A DNA stretch of 64,000 bases from Linnemannia hyalina (Eukaryota; Mortierellomycota; Mortierellomycetes; Mortierellales; Mortierellaceae), in contig JAHRHY010000006.1 in NCBI GenBank assembly GCA_019671135.1, positions 1 to 64,000 of the forward strand, read 5' to 3'. The notes beneath the pieces were generated by a model. The model was given only the letters and a program-made list of their open reading frames with translations, ran no database searches and had not been told where the DNA came from. A program made the translations under genes and the position numbers. This document shows, one piece after another, positions 10,553 through 22,558 of the stretch. The stretch's first letter is position 1. Each line of letters starts with the position of its first letter.

Positions 10553-11570
10553 AAGCGGAGTTTCGACTTTTAAATTCGATGATGGCAGAAGGATTCCAAA
10601 CAATCAAACGACGACTCGACCAGACAACAAAGGATTTTTCGGCAGAATTTAAAGAGTTACTTCGAAACAGCACCAACACCATCACCAACACCATCAAAAC
10701 AGTATATCTGCCCAGTCGGCCACCCTTCTAGCTGCTATCGGGGACGATCAGGATCTACGCGCCCAAGCCATGCTTATGGCACTGCAGGCGATGCCAGATC
10801 TCTATCACCAGAGTCTCCTCAAGTTGAAGCGGCTTAGAAGTCTGGCAACAGCCGCCACTACCGTGTCAGCACCACTTCAACCTGAACCCATTCCTCTTCT
10901 GCAGCGAAACCAACAGTCAAATCAGGCCACACCACTGGAGGATCATCTGGACGACACGGACGATTATGCAGTGGAGGCTGTAGAATTGAAGACGCCGTCA
11001 TTCGAGCAGCTGGATGCGATGGATGTGATGAGAATTTGGCACAGGTGCCACAGGATGTTGCTCCTCAGCTACTATCAATGCAAGTACAGTCGGCACTTTC
11101 TTCTAGACCCAACTTGAGCTTGGAGGGGCGACTAGACGTGCTGGCAGTTGAGGTGGCCGAGAGTCGTTGCATTATCAAGTGTGACTTTTCTGGTGGGTTT
11201 ACCTATGAGATGATTTCTCGATCAAGACCGCTGGAGGAGCACTGGGAGGAATGGTTTTATGGTTTGAACCGAGATGGCATCCAACAACCTTCAATCTATT
11301 GGTTGAATGGGGGTCCACAGGCGTCACACTTTTGCCAATAGCCATATTACCGCTACGGCTTGGAGATATGTCGACCCAACTAAAAACAGAAACCTCTATA
11401 ACGTTTTATGGACCTTCAAGAAAGCCGTCGTGCGAGGTGTTCTGAAAATTATGTTGGAGCGTGAGGGCGATATCATGGACAGGGAGAAAGCAGCTCTCGC
11501 GGAGGTGGCGGCTTCAATCCAACATACCACAACATTGAATCAGTTTCAAAAAATGAATAGAAAGAACTGA
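10553..11570 (+). pseudogene. Crypton C-terminal linker and GCR1_C-like DNA-binding domain (broken)
   Basis: Three overlapping frames carry successive pieces of one protein. First is a helical linker (RRLDQTTKDFSAEFKELLR, about 10,610-10,660). Next is a glutamine/leucine-rich stretch (IGDDQDLRAQAMLMALQAMP, about 10,740-10,800). Last is a C-terminal part (11,110-11,570) with LEEHWEEWFYGLNRDG and then, after another shift, TAWRYVDPTKNRNLYNVLWTF. The last two resemble the GCR1_C domain (E-x-W-x-E-W-x-x-G-L followed by a basic helix). That domain is named for yeast Gcr1 and is found at the C-terminus of fungal Cryptons. At least three frame changes are needed to join the pieces, so the coding sequence is dead in this copy. 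Confidence 0.65.
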
Positions 11571-12149
11571 TATGAAATAAACTATAGTATTTATTTAAGC
11601 GTACGTTAGTATCTCTCTCTTGTTGTTGTTACCTCGACTTATTGCGTTATTGTGCTTGCTTTTGGATTTGTATCTCCTTCACCCCTCCCACCTTCTCCAT
11701 CCCTAGACATAACATCTCCCCTCCCCAACTCCTGTCATGCTGCCTACTAGGTGTACATAAATACCCTTTTCCACAATAGCATATCCCAGCCCTGGAACGA
11801 CATTTTCCAACAACACTATCAAGGGCATCCAAACTGTCATAGCCCAGAACGACTACCTCAAGTTAATCTTAAGTCGAATGCCTTCGCAATAAAAAAACTT
11901 TGGTCTGGATTTGTAAAGTACGTTGAATTGCACTCTCAATATGAATAGAGTAGGCAGGTGATGAAAAAAAAGAAATTGTCTAAATTATCCACCCGCTCAC
12001 ATAATGTGCATGGACATCCAAGGCTGCATGGTATGCAATTACTCGCCAGCAGATTGTGTCCTTCTCTCAGTCCGAAGGAGGGGGGGAGACGCCGATGCAC
12101 GTTTTTGCCCTTCAGGAACGATCAGTGGTTCTTGTTCCCTGAATCACAC
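11571..12149. other. no recognisable gene
   Basis: AT-rich flank of the Crypton-like element, passing into the decayed LRR fragment. A 61-codon minus frame at 11647-11832 contains several cysteines but no known motif. No terminal repeat of the transposon is evident. Confidence 0.45.
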
Positions 12150-12425
12150 CATCATTACCCTTCTCCTTCTCCTTCTCCTTCTCCTCGATACCACCACGCT
12201 TCAGTTTGAAGAACTCGGACTCGGTCTTGAGACGACTGACGGGGATACGACTCATCCCTTTGAAGGCATTCAAGTCTCCGATAAACATACATCAGCACGA
12301 AAGTAACCAGATTTGGCAAAAAAGCCTTAACAAGGTGTTGAGTTTGGAGATGATGGGTTGGTTGGCGTGGTTCGTCCACTGCAAAGGAGCCCCAGGCGTA
12401 GGTCGGTCAAGCCTTTGTCCAAGCA
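12150..12425 (-). pseudogene. decayed duplicate fragment of the adjacent F-box/LRR gene
   Basis: Minus-strand translation gives KGLTDLRLGLLC near 12,415, then IISKLNTLLRLF near 12,340, then FIGDLNAFKGMSRIPVSRLK near 12,250. These line up in order with LTELRLGSF, VISQLNRMLKLL and LELFNGMGRIPVHRIK in the C-terminal part of the gene at 12,436-14,393. The fragment has a frame change and an in-frame stop between the last two pieces. It lies directly downstream of that gene in the same orientation, as expected from a tandem duplication or unequal exchange followed by decay. No N-terminal part is present. Confidence 0.75.
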
Positions 12426-12435
12426 GGAGTTCCCT

Positions 12436-14393
12436 CTAATAATTAATCCCATCAGCGACATGCAGATACCCAAGCTGAGGAAACCGCTCTCTCAGCTCCT
12501 TACAAGCAGCCTTTGTCGAATGATCCTCTCGAATCGTAATATATACACTCTCCAACAATGGTCGTCTCCACACATACTCTCCTTCCTTCTCCGTTTCCTC
12601 CTCCATTTCCTTGTACTCGGTCTCACGCTCGCACTCGTACTTGATGCGATGGACAGGAATCCGCCCCATCCCATTGAACAGCTCTAGATCCTCAAGGTCA
12701 TGCATCAACTCAAAAACAACCAAGTTCTTCAGAAGCTTCAGCATCCTGTTGAGCTGAGAGATCACATCCAGATCGACATATTGACCGTCATCATCATCGG
12801 CAAAGGAGCCTAGACGTAGTTCTGTCAGTGTCTTGGTCCATCCCAAAGTGCTGATCAACGGAGTCATATTCGATGCCGTGGTATTGTTGTTGCTGGTGGT
12901 GGTGGTGGTGGTGAGGGTGATATTGTTGTTGAGGTTGGGGTTGGGATTGGGGTTGGAGATAGGACTCGACGACGGCACCATGGCACCAGGAGCTGGAACT
13001 GGAACTGGTGGTAATACTGGTACAGGAGCCATAAGGAGACTCAACAGTTCAAGATAACCAAGATCCCAAAAGGAAGTCTCAGAAAGCGCCAACACCTTCA
13101 AGTCACTACAGCAATCACTCTTCAAGAGCGAAAAAAAATGGCTTATGTTCGAATAATACGTCCACTTCGGTGTACCCCTGAGTTCTTGTAGCGAGACTCC
13201 GACATGGTTCAGGATATCGCTCACGGCGCCACTGTGGTCTTGGGACTCGGGGTCGATGGCGAGGCTTCGGAGTGGTGGCGGCGGGGGTTGAGAGCATGGG
13301 TATTGTGTGGCGGCGATTGGGGTGGTGGGGATGGTGAAAGAGGGCGGGAGACCCATGAGGGTACGGAACCGCGAAAGAGCACGCTTTGAGCTGATAGAGA
13401 TTGCGAGGTTGGTCAAGTACGGGAACAGCACCCCCCTCTGCTCCAGTCGTTGTTCCAGTCGCCGCAGTCGCCGCTGCTGCTCCTCATCATCGGCATCCTC
13501 ATCAAGATAAGGAGGGGTGGAGCAAAAGTCGATAGAGAGGCGCTTGAGGTTCGGAAACATATCCAGAAAAGTCCATCTTCCGTTTACGTCCACGGTACTC
13601 CATTCGGTGATCATAACCTCAAGAACTTCGACCTTTGGAAAGACCAATCCCTCAAGGTGAACGATACTGTCGGTGTCGCGAGAAAGGAACATGGTAGGGA
13701 TCTTGAGGGGGGTCATGGTATTGAGAGAGAGTGTTGTCAATTGGGTCCACATGGTGGTCAGTGCTTCTGAAAGGATCCCAAAATCGATGTTCGTGTGGTT
13801 GGCGTCGTTGTCGTGGATGTAGAGGGATTCGAGGTTAGGGAAGTTTTGGACAGTAGGATTGATGATGCGGTCAAGGATTTCTTTGGTGACAGTTTTGGGT
13901 AAGGAGTACTGAAGTCGAGGTTGAGACGGAGAGCGCGGATATGGGGGTAGGTATCCTTGTGGGTTTCGAACCAGTCAAAGAGCTGCGCCATGGCGTCGTT
14001 TCTAGAGCGGGAGCCGGGGCGGAGGGAGAGGGTATGGAGGTTGTGTGAGGCCATTATCAGATCATCGACTTGTTGTGTAGCTGTTAACAATCCTGTCGTA
14101 TAGTGCAGTAAAGGTAGTGCTGGCCTTGTCGAGGGGTGTTGTTGAGTCTTCGATACAAGGGAGTGAATGACATCGGGGTGTTTGTTAAAGTATCCAGGAT
14201 GGACGTGGATCTTGACGAGGGGGGCACAGAGTATCTCAAGGGTCTTGCTGACGAGGCGGAGAGTGAGGATTTGAGAGGGCCATAGGTACTGGAGGACCTC
14301 GGAGGATAGTTCTGGGAGTGAGAGAAGTTTGAGGAGAGGTGGAGGTGGTTGGTGATAAGGCATGTGTGGTGAATGAAGAAGATGAGAGGCCAT
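12436..14393 (-). CDS. F-box/LRR protein, with one apparent frameshift near 13,910
   Basis: The start is taken at the ATG at 14,393 (MASHLL...); an in-frame ATG at 14,456 would add 21 residues. The N-terminal region has an F-box-like helix pattern (LLSLPELSSEVLQYLWP...LRLVSKTLEILCAPL), followed by irregular leucine-rich repeats such as HIRALRLNLDF, FPNLESLYIHD and FPNLKRLSIDF. It ends in LGYLHVADGINY and a stop at 12,436. Proteins of this form recruit targets to SCF ubiquitin ligases through Skp1; the target is unknown. The first frame (14,393 to about 13,910) and the second (to 12,436) join sensibly only if about one base is missing near 13,910. After the shift, TKEILDRIINPTVQNFPNLESL is read cleanly upstream of the first ATG of the second frame. 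This is either a sequencing error or a young pseudogene. Low-complexity insertions (P/V/N-rich near 12,900-13,050) are typical of the family. Confidence 0.7.
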
Positions 14394-14720
14394 TGCTGTT
14401 GTGATGGAATGGATGAAGTGATGATGAATGGAAGAGAGCGAGATGCGATTGTGCAAACGAATAAACTGCGGGCAGGAAAAAGAAAAAGGGAGGTATTAAA
14501 CTAAGCGTGCACAAAGGACTAAAGTGTAAGAACACTGTGATGGATAGCGACCACTGGTCAAAATCAAAAAGATGATCTACGCCATGTAAACAGGTGTGCT
14601 TTTGTCGCTTTTGTAGCTTGATAATGTCTGTCATTAGTTCTAACGAGAATGGCCTGGTTGAGGCAAGTGATCGAGTCCCATTCGTTTCACGTAAGGTGAA
14701 ATACTGTCGAGAAACCCCGT
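14394..14720. promoter_or_regulatory. upstream region of the F-box/LRR gene
   Basis: About 330 bp lie between the F-box start and the end of the pogo-like pseudogene, on the same strand. It contains pyrimidine-rich tracts on the coding strand near the start codon. No specific site is recognised. Confidence 0.35.
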
Positions 14721-16100
14721 TTATGATATTTCTTGGTCTCTGTCGACTGAGGAAAAGTCTTGGGATGATGTAGGCTCTTGCAAGGAGGCAGCCTCTTGTG
14801 ACGAAGGCAATTCTTCTGGTGCAGTTATGGTGTACTGACCTGACCTGTGGCTCATTGAGCGCTGAGACAGGCTGGCTTCCTCGGGAATGACCTGGGGAGG
14901 GTCATAGTCGTCATCAGAGTAATCGTTGCATGAGTCATCCTCTACAGTCACGTCATGGTTGTAGTTGGGAAGGAAGTCGGTAAGCTTGTCAAAGTGGATG
15001 GTAGGACCTTTTCGTGATATACTCATAAGGAGCGCAAGAACTCCATAGTTGGTCGACTGCCCAATCGAGCCGAGGCGCTCCCGGAAATCAAGCAAAGCTC
15101 AGCTTTCAATTGCTCCAACTCGTCGTTAGGTCTATTCTTGGCGGCAGTCTTCAGGGCCTCTCGCATGTGCACAAGAGTGGTAGGGGCTGAGGCAAAGTAA
15201 TTCTGGATACAAGACTTGGTGATAATGTCCCATGTCGTTGGGAGACATTTCCACAATGGAGACCTAGGAATCTTAGCCTTCATCAAAGTCCGTTCGGAAC
15301 GGTACCGCGAACCGATGGGCACCGTGAGCCGACTGTACTTGACCTTGAACCGCATAATGATACCAATATCCAATGGTTGCGCCACCGAGGTAGTGTTGGG
15401 GGGGAGGGGAAGTCAGATGATAGTGACATTCAGTAACTCTTCGCCATGCCCTGGCGCTATCCATAAAGCGACCCTTCCATGTCCTGGTCAAACACCATGA
15501 GCCAATTCTGGAAGATGGTCTGCGTCATGTATCCAGTACCTCGACACGCCGTGTCCAGCCTTGCCTCCACTTCCCTATCCAGATCCTGTGGACGATTAAC
15601 AGATATTTAAACAACAGACTTATCGAAAATATCAGTAATAAATAATGCAGCCTTCTGCGGAACAAAACGCATCTACATCAAGGAGCTTACATAAAGCGAG
15701 CGGTCTTCATTTATCAGACTCTGCGTTGTAGCACAGTAAAATCGAAACCTTGGCATAGGTGTTAGGTTTCTCGCCCATGACCCGTCCTTGCGATAACGTC
15801 CGACTGGACAAGACTTTGAGGTACAGTCCCAATCACAGTTGTAGATATCATAAGGGTCATAGTCCTAGAATCCTTATGCGATTTCTTTCAAATCGAGGTG
15901 TATGAAGCACAATATCCACGTCGCCCAGTTGGCCGTGAGAATATCTCTTCACGAGACTGTATTATTTTCCTGAAGCCCTCAAGACAGCCCGTAGAAAACT
16001 TGAGACTGTCCAGTGCCGTTCCGGGGCTTTGGCGTCGCAGAAGTCTCACATAGAAATAGTACGCCAACTCCTTCAGTCTACTGTCGGTAACGAGGAACTC
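14721..16100 (-). mobile_element. pogo/Tigger-like DDE transposase pseudogene
   Basis: Read on the minus strand from 16,100 downward, pieces of a CENP-B-type HTH plus DDE_1 transposase appear in the correct order. The HTH part has LKELAYYFYVRLL and LKFSTGCLEGFRK at about 16,070-15,975. Next come HGQLGDVDIVL (about 15,940) and YDIYNCD (about 15,850), the latter at the place of the first catalytic aspartate. These are followed by MGEKPNTYAKVSILLCYNA (about 15,770) and TGYMTQTIFQNWLMVFDQDM (about 15,540-15,480). Last is NTTSVAQPLDIGIIMRFK (about 15,390), which carries the third acidic residue in the QPLD motif. An acidic S/Q-rich tail ends at 14,721. Several frame changes and stops (for example near 15,465 and 15,420) break it. 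The segment of the second aspartate (DNAPSH region) is not readable. No terminal repeats were identified. Confidence 0.8.
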
Positions 16101-17045
16101 CTGATGAAAAATGGAAATTCAATTAATTAGTAAGAGTAACAACAACAACAAAACAACGACAGCAGCGACAGGAGATACCTCTGAATAGTTCACAGACCAC
16201 TAGAGCGTTCGTTTAAGAATTAAGGTATAGAGATTCCTCGACCAAGGTCAGTTTGCGCGGGTACAGCCTCGTAATCAATTATGCGCCCTTTGGTGCGTGT
16301 TCGTATCTCGCTTTGCCCAAGACCTGGAGCATACACTTTTAATGAAACTGAACTCCTTTCGATATGCGACTGATGTCAATGTCTCTTTCGGGTTTGATAG
16401 CCTAGCTTTCTCCACCGCCAAAATGAAACGATACTTCTTGCCCACTTAAACTGTTCTCTAGTCTGGTACGTGGGAATATTTTTACACTATTTTTACCCTC
16501 CTTTCCTTCACAATACATTGACAGTTCATCACAAAGTCGATCATTTTCCGGCCAACGCCATGCATGACCTTAGTTCTCTGAAAAAAGGAAAGTCTTTCAT
16601 TTGAGGTTCGTGCCTGAGCTCACCCTTGATCAGGTCGTCATCTCACACGCGAGACAGAAAACGTGGGTCTCAAACAATCCAAAGAGACACCGCACAGATG
16701 TGCAAGAAAATGATGGCAAAAAACCCCCCCTTGAAACTAATATCTGTTCGGTTTGGATATGATGTTACTTTTGGGGAACTGCTTTTGTTCCTTTTTTTTG
16801 AAAGGAGCGTACTCTTTTTTTTTCAGTCTTCAAGAAAGGTGGGTCAATTGACAACGTTCGTTTGAGTTATGGGTTATATGATCGACTTGAGAGTCGGCAT
16901 TCTTCGTGCTATTTATTCGTACAAGCTACTACTATGGTTTTTAAAGGGTGGGTGAGAGAACATGCAAGAATATAGAAAAGGGTAGATGGAAGAAAGTTAT
17001 ACAAAAATAAGGGGTAGGGCACTTCAAAAAGTAAAAGAAGTGGAA
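16101..17045. other. no recognisable gene; 5' part of the transposase remnant and 3' flank of the ZIP gene
   Basis: The N-terminal part of the pogo-like element may extend here, but I cannot read it. A 79-codon plus frame at 16,626-16,865 has no domain. The last roughly 200 bp are AT-rich and are the likely 3' untranslated region and polyadenylation zone of the ZIP transporter. Confidence 0.4.
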
Positions 17046-18762
17046 TTAGGCCCAGAGGGCAATGACGGCCATGGTGAGGGCACCCAACCAGACAGCAAGC
17101 AAGTAGCTCGCCTTGTGACTACGCGACTCGGCACGGAACCGCTCAGAGTACAAGATATCGCCTCCCAACAGGGTCACAAAGGCCGTGTACAACAACACAC
17201 CACAGGCGATCGAGTTGCAGATACCCGTGATGATCAAGTTCTCGACACTGTTGGCACGGTAACCGGACCGCATACCCATTCCGATGGCGACACCAAAGGG
17301 AGTAACGAGAGCAAAGATCAAAACCAAGACGATGGGGAGCCATTTCTTCTTGAAGGTCAACTCGGCAATACGGGAGCCCAGGGCGACACCTTCAAAGAAC
17401 TGGTGGAAGCAGATGGCGATGGTCATGGCGAGGAACTCGGACCCCGCGAGGACACCGAGGGCGATGCCGATGAAGATGGAGTGGAGGGCGATACCGAGCT
17501 CGAGCATGTAGGTCGAGACTTTTGTAGAGACACCGGGACCGCATTCGAGGATGGCCAGACCGTGGGCGTGGTTGCAGCCAGTGTCGTCGAAGGTGGAGGG
17601 GTGGGCAGACTTGGAGGTGTTGGGCTCGGCAGCGCCAGACTTTTGGTCACGGAACTCGGCAGAGTCAGAATCGTCATGATGGGCATGTCCGTGGTGATGA
17701 GCTTCCTCGATGCCGCTACCAGAGAGAGCGGCAGCGGCAGCTTTCTTGTTCTGAGCCTCGACATTGAAAGCGACGGTAGAAGCAAGGAATTCAATAACGA
17801 GCATGGTCAAACCAGAGATCATCATGATCAGGGGGGCATAACCGGGGTAATCATCAGTCCAGGCCTTGGAGAGACAGGGGTGGGTGAGAGCAAAGAGGGC
17901 CTCGGGGAGAATGTGGACAAAGGCGACGGAGAGAACAACACCGGCACCAAAGTATTTGCCAAGCTGGACGGCGAAGCGGGTGCGGTTGTTCTCACGCATG
18001 ATCATGGGGAGGACGCAGCCGATGCCTGCGATGACCAAGAGGACAACGAGGGCGACGATGTGGTGCCACATGACGTACTCGCCGTGGTCGTGGTCGTGCG
18101 CCTCGCATGTGCTATTTTGTTGTAAAAGAAAAGAGATGATTCGACGATGGTTCGTTGTTAGTTCTTCATTCGTTGGAAAAGGCTGTTTACTGTTGTCGAA
18201 GGATGTGAATTATGTGGTGGGGATGATTGAATAAAGATCCTTATCGATTGGACAATATAAGGGAATGGATGGATTGCATTTGGATTTGGATTGGACATTT
18301 AACTTACCGAGCGGGTCCGTGGGAATGGCCGGCCTCAGCTTCCGAGTGGTCATGGTCATGACCCTCATGGCTCTCCTCCTCCTCATGGGCATGATCGTGG
18401 CCGTCGTGGTCATGGTCATGATCGTGATCGTGATCGTGGTCGTGATCATGGTCGTGAGCTGGAACAGGGGTAGCCGTAGGGTTGGTGATAGCGCCCGAGG
18501 AAGTTAAAGTAGCACCAGGGGCGACAGGGGCGACGGCGGTTGTTGTTGCAGGAGGGTGGTCATGGTCATGATCGTGGTCGTGGTCGTCTTCTCCGGCACG
18601 CTTGGCGACGGTATAGTGTTCAGCACCGCTGTTATTGCTGATCTTGATGTTGTTGTTGTTGTTAACGAGAGCCGAGTTCTGAGCAAGGGTAGAAGGAGCG
18701 AGAGTGGCGAGGAGGATAACGGCGCTGAGAGCGGTGATCCTGCAAGGGAGAGATAACCTCAT
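17046..18762 (-). CDS. ZIP-family zinc/iron transporter, histidine-rich, two exons
   Basis: Exon 1 is 18,762-18,308, the intron 18,307-18,112 (GTAAGT...ATAG), and exon 2 18,111-17,046, giving 506 residues. The product imports or redistributes zinc or a similar divalent metal across a membrane. An N-terminal signal-like hydrophobic segment (about residues 8-27) precedes a long luminal or extracellular region with two HDHDHD tracts and an H/E-rich stretch, probably metal-binding. The membrane domain holds the two ZIP signatures: HSIFIGIALG in the fourth helix and HQFFEGVALG in the fifth, whose His and Glu line the metal path. A second, shorter His cluster (HHHGHAHH) lies in the variable loop between helices three and four. 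The frame across the splice is unbroken (ARTCEAHDHDHGEY). The gene is divergent from the one at 22,889. Whether it sits at the plasma membrane, vacuole or ER cannot be told. Confidence 0.9.
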
Positions 18763-18915
18763 TGTTACTTGTTATTTGTTAGTTGTATGGGGTGTGGAGG
18801 AGTGAGAGTGTGGGTGGATGAAAAGACCAGAGGGATGGAGGGGGGTTGTTTAGTATTAAGGGGGAGGAGGAATAAAAGAAGGTTGACAAAGGGGTGGGGA
18901 GTAATGTCGGTAGAG

Positions 18916-18975
18916 GGAGAAGAGATGGAGGATTACCGAGGAAAAGGAGAAGAGATGGAGGATTACCGAGAAAAG
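18916..18975. repeat. 30-bp tandem duplication upstream of the ZIP gene
   Basis: Two adjacent copies of a purine-rich 30-bp unit (GGAGAAGAGATGGAGG...) lie at 18,916-18,945 and 18,946-18,975, about 150-210 bp upstream of the ZIP start codon. Confidence 0.85.
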
Positions 18976-19031
18976 GTGATAAACAAAAGAAAAAAAAAGT
19001 ACCTTCTCGGCCATTAATTTATATGTTTTTT

Positions 19032-19065
19032 GGCTGGGAGGGTTGGTTGGCTGGGAGGGTTGGTT
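19032..19065. repeat. 17-bp tandem duplication
   Basis: GGCTGGGAGGGTTGGTT is present twice in tandem, about 270-300 bp upstream of the ZIP start. On the other strand it is C-rich and could bind a factor, but that is speculation. Confidence 0.8.
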
Positions 19066-22026
19066 GGCAGTCAGGGGATAGAGATGAGATGGTGGCCCTT
19101 TCCCTCCCTTCCCACCCTTCTCGACAAACATGCGGTGAAAACAAACAAAGACGAGGCCAGTGGTGACCGGTAGGGTACTCGTTCGCAGACAATTAGTGGC
19201 CATTGACCACACGGATGAGCAACAACAAGATAAAATGAGTACCCTAGAGGTCCTTCATGAAACCTTGTTTGTCCTTCATTGCGTTATTTTTCAACCGCCG
19301 GTCGCCTTTCTTTTTCTTTTCTTTTCTTCTTTGCTCCTTCGCTGAGAATGGGCATCCAATTACTCGCACTGAACACTGAACACCGAACACTTAGACAAAA
19401 CAGATCCACTACCACTGTTTACTGGCTCCAGTAGGCTAATTGATAAGAGAAGCAATAGTCTTTCTTTCTCTTGGATTGCCTGTTATGGTCAGCAATTGTC
19501 CCTTCTCTATCGATTGTCTTCTTTTTCTCTCTGAACACTCATGCCCAACACTCACTCTCCCGGGAGCCATACTCCTCTGTCTCATCCCTATAGTCGATCT
19601 GACTAATACCTCCAGTCTCCTCATCGAAAAAGGCAAGGATACTGAATGCTAGAAACCAAAGGCGTAAAAGAAAAAGAGCTCAGTTCACAACTTGTCCTTG
19701 GAAAGAATACACAAAAAAGACGACTCGTACCTCGTCGGGGATGCAATTACTAGCAGATAAACAACCAACAGTCACTCATCGTGTAGTGCGAGACGGAGTA
19801 GATCGAACGGGTACCTTTTCGTGTCACTATGTGCAAAAAGGGTAACGATCCGCCGCATCTTTAGGGGGGGATAGGAACAGTAGTTGAGAAGGATCTTCTA
19901 GACTCGATCGCTCTCGTGTGAATATGTTGTGTACACCTGTCTGTTTATGTCACTTACCCGGTAAAGACAAAAGGAGTACCCTACCAGCGGTCGGATACTA
20001 AACCGACAGTTCGTTTGGAGAGATTGGAGACACAACAGGTGCGCCCAGACGCGGCTTATCGCTTCCTGTCGTAGTCGAAGGAGAAAAAAACAAGCTTTGC
20101 GGAAAAAGCACGTTGTTTTTACCGAGGAAAAGGACGCAGGTGAGGAAAAAACAACAGAAATCCTAGAGCCTATTTTTTTTTCCAGATGCAGGAGGTCTCG
20201 GAGAGAAAGAAAGGGAGAGCGGATAGATATATAGAGAGATAGATAGTAGGCGATAGTGAGTCGACCTACGGTGAGATTATGTACATATGCCATCGCATCT
20301 CCTAGCATCTCCTTTCTGTCCCTAGGCACCGCATCTTCACAGGGAAATAAAGAGATGAAGATCGATCCGTGCGCAATTGTCCGTTGAGCACCTTTCCTTT
20401 GGTTTTTTTTGTACGCCTTTTGTTTTGTCGCTCCTTTCTCGAACGGAGTAAAATGAATTGAAGGAAAAATAGGATGTGAACTGTCTCTCTCTCCTTTTTT
20501 TGTGAACCGCATCATCCTAAAACTGTTTCAACCTTGCTCAGTATGCACGCCGTTTGTTGCAAGCTGTGGGGAGATAGTTGATGCACCATTACTCCGGTGT
20601 TTAGCTCTCTCCTGTGTAAGTGATATCGTTGTATGAACGAGGACTAAAGAACACGTCCGTAGTCAACACATTTCGGCTTGATAGCAATGCCTCAAAGGAA
20701 AAAAAAAGGAACAAGACATGTTTACCTCCATTCGCACATTTTTGCCACCCTTTTCCTTACTGTTCGCTCTCTACTCCCTCTATTCCCCACCACCCACTTT
20801 TCTACTCCTTGAAAACAGTACATCATACGAGAAAAGGCATGGTGAGCAAACTGCGTGCTTTGTGACCTCTCTCTCTCGGACTGTTATTGCATTTGTTAGT
20901 CTACTTCCGCTGCTGCTGCTCCCCTTGTCGCAGGTTTGTTCTCCTATTACTCGTCTTGCCTCGGCAATTGACCTTTCTTTTCAGGAGGAGAAGGACCCAA
21001 GTGGTGGAGTTATGGGCGAGGGAATGTATTGTTTGTGAGCATGTTTCCTTTATTGATAGATTGCTAATGCGATGAAACGTTTTACGCGCCAGGAGTAAAA
21101 GTGCAGAAATAGGGAAGGAGACCGAATAGGAAAAGGTAATTTGACTAAATGATCTCATTAGGCATTAGTGCGGGATGAGGACAAGCAAGGGGAGAGGTGG
21201 AGGGATAGCTCGCTGGGAGTATGGCCGTGAACCCATATGTGTATGTGTGAAGAATGAAGGAAATAGAAGTAAAGTGCGTGGATACATACGAGGAACACGA
21301 TGAGGCATTTCTTTTTTATGTTGTTGTTGATAGGATGGGATTGGAACAGTGGGCAGATGTAATATTGTTGTTTGAGTGTCCATAAGAGTGGTAAAGTGAA
21401 CAAAAAGGAAAAGGCTTTCTCGGCAGAGGGACTAAATGTTTTGGAGTCGAGTATGGTCTTCCCTTTGGTCCTTGCCGAGGATGATGCGCTTGCTTGGTGT
21501 TAGTCTCCCCGTGCCCTGACCATTGCATATGTCCCTCTGTGTCGAGGTGAATATATGTAGAATAAATATTTCCCGTAGTACATCCGTGGGCGTACCTTGT
21601 CTTTGTCCTATGAGTGTCTCTTTGTGTCCTGTCTCCTGTATTCTTGTCCTGTCTGTGTGCTTGTGCATGAGAGCGTTGCATTGTTCCTTTTTTACCCTTT
21701 TTACCCAGGCACAAAAGCATGACAAGATGACGAGAGTGACTGCTTCCCATGAGGAGAGAGGGAGACGAGGGAAATGAGTCTTCAGGCTAGATTTGATTGG
21801 CTGATGTCCTCCGACTGCAGTTCCCAGCAAGTATCGCAATATCAAAAGCACACGCACAAGGCAGCACATCATCATCACGTTCTTCCTTAGTCAATTTTTT
21901 CATCTTGTCCTGCTCCGCTCTTTTCTTCCCTTCCCTTCCCCTTGTCCCTCCTTTCCCACACTCCATAACCAGCGCCATCCATACCCGCTCTTCTTCTTAT
22001 CCTCTTTTTTACTCTCGTTACTTCCA

Positions 22027-22558
<532 letters not shown>

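Larger units (their letters stand above)
7216..11570 (+). mobile_element. decayed Crypton-like tyrosine-recombinase transposon
   Basis: One transcription unit on the + strand carries, in order, an AT-hook/acidic N-terminal module, a tyrosine-recombinase core of the fungal Crypton / Ndc10-domain-II type, and a GCR1_C-like DNA-binding C-terminus. This is the architecture known for fungal Cryptons, DNA transposons that move by a tyrosine recombinase instead of a DDE transposase and lack terminal inverted repeats. Pieces are split by introns, and also by in-frame stops (8504, 9472) and several frame changes between about 10,500 and 11,350, so this copy cannot make a full protein. The 5' end is set at the ATG at 7216 and the 3' end at the last stop; the true element borders are not visible. 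A domesticated host gene is an alternative, but the lesions argue against it. Confidence 0.75.

Noticed and set aside
16986..18125. 379-codon plus frame antisense to the ZIP gene
   Set aside because: Exact shadow of the GC-rich ZIP exon; the minus strand carries the conserved motifs and signature helices.
19898..20515. 205-codon minus frame upstream of the ZIP gene
   Set aside because: No recognisable domain, rich in Lys/Ser/Phe from AT-rich DNA; likely chance.
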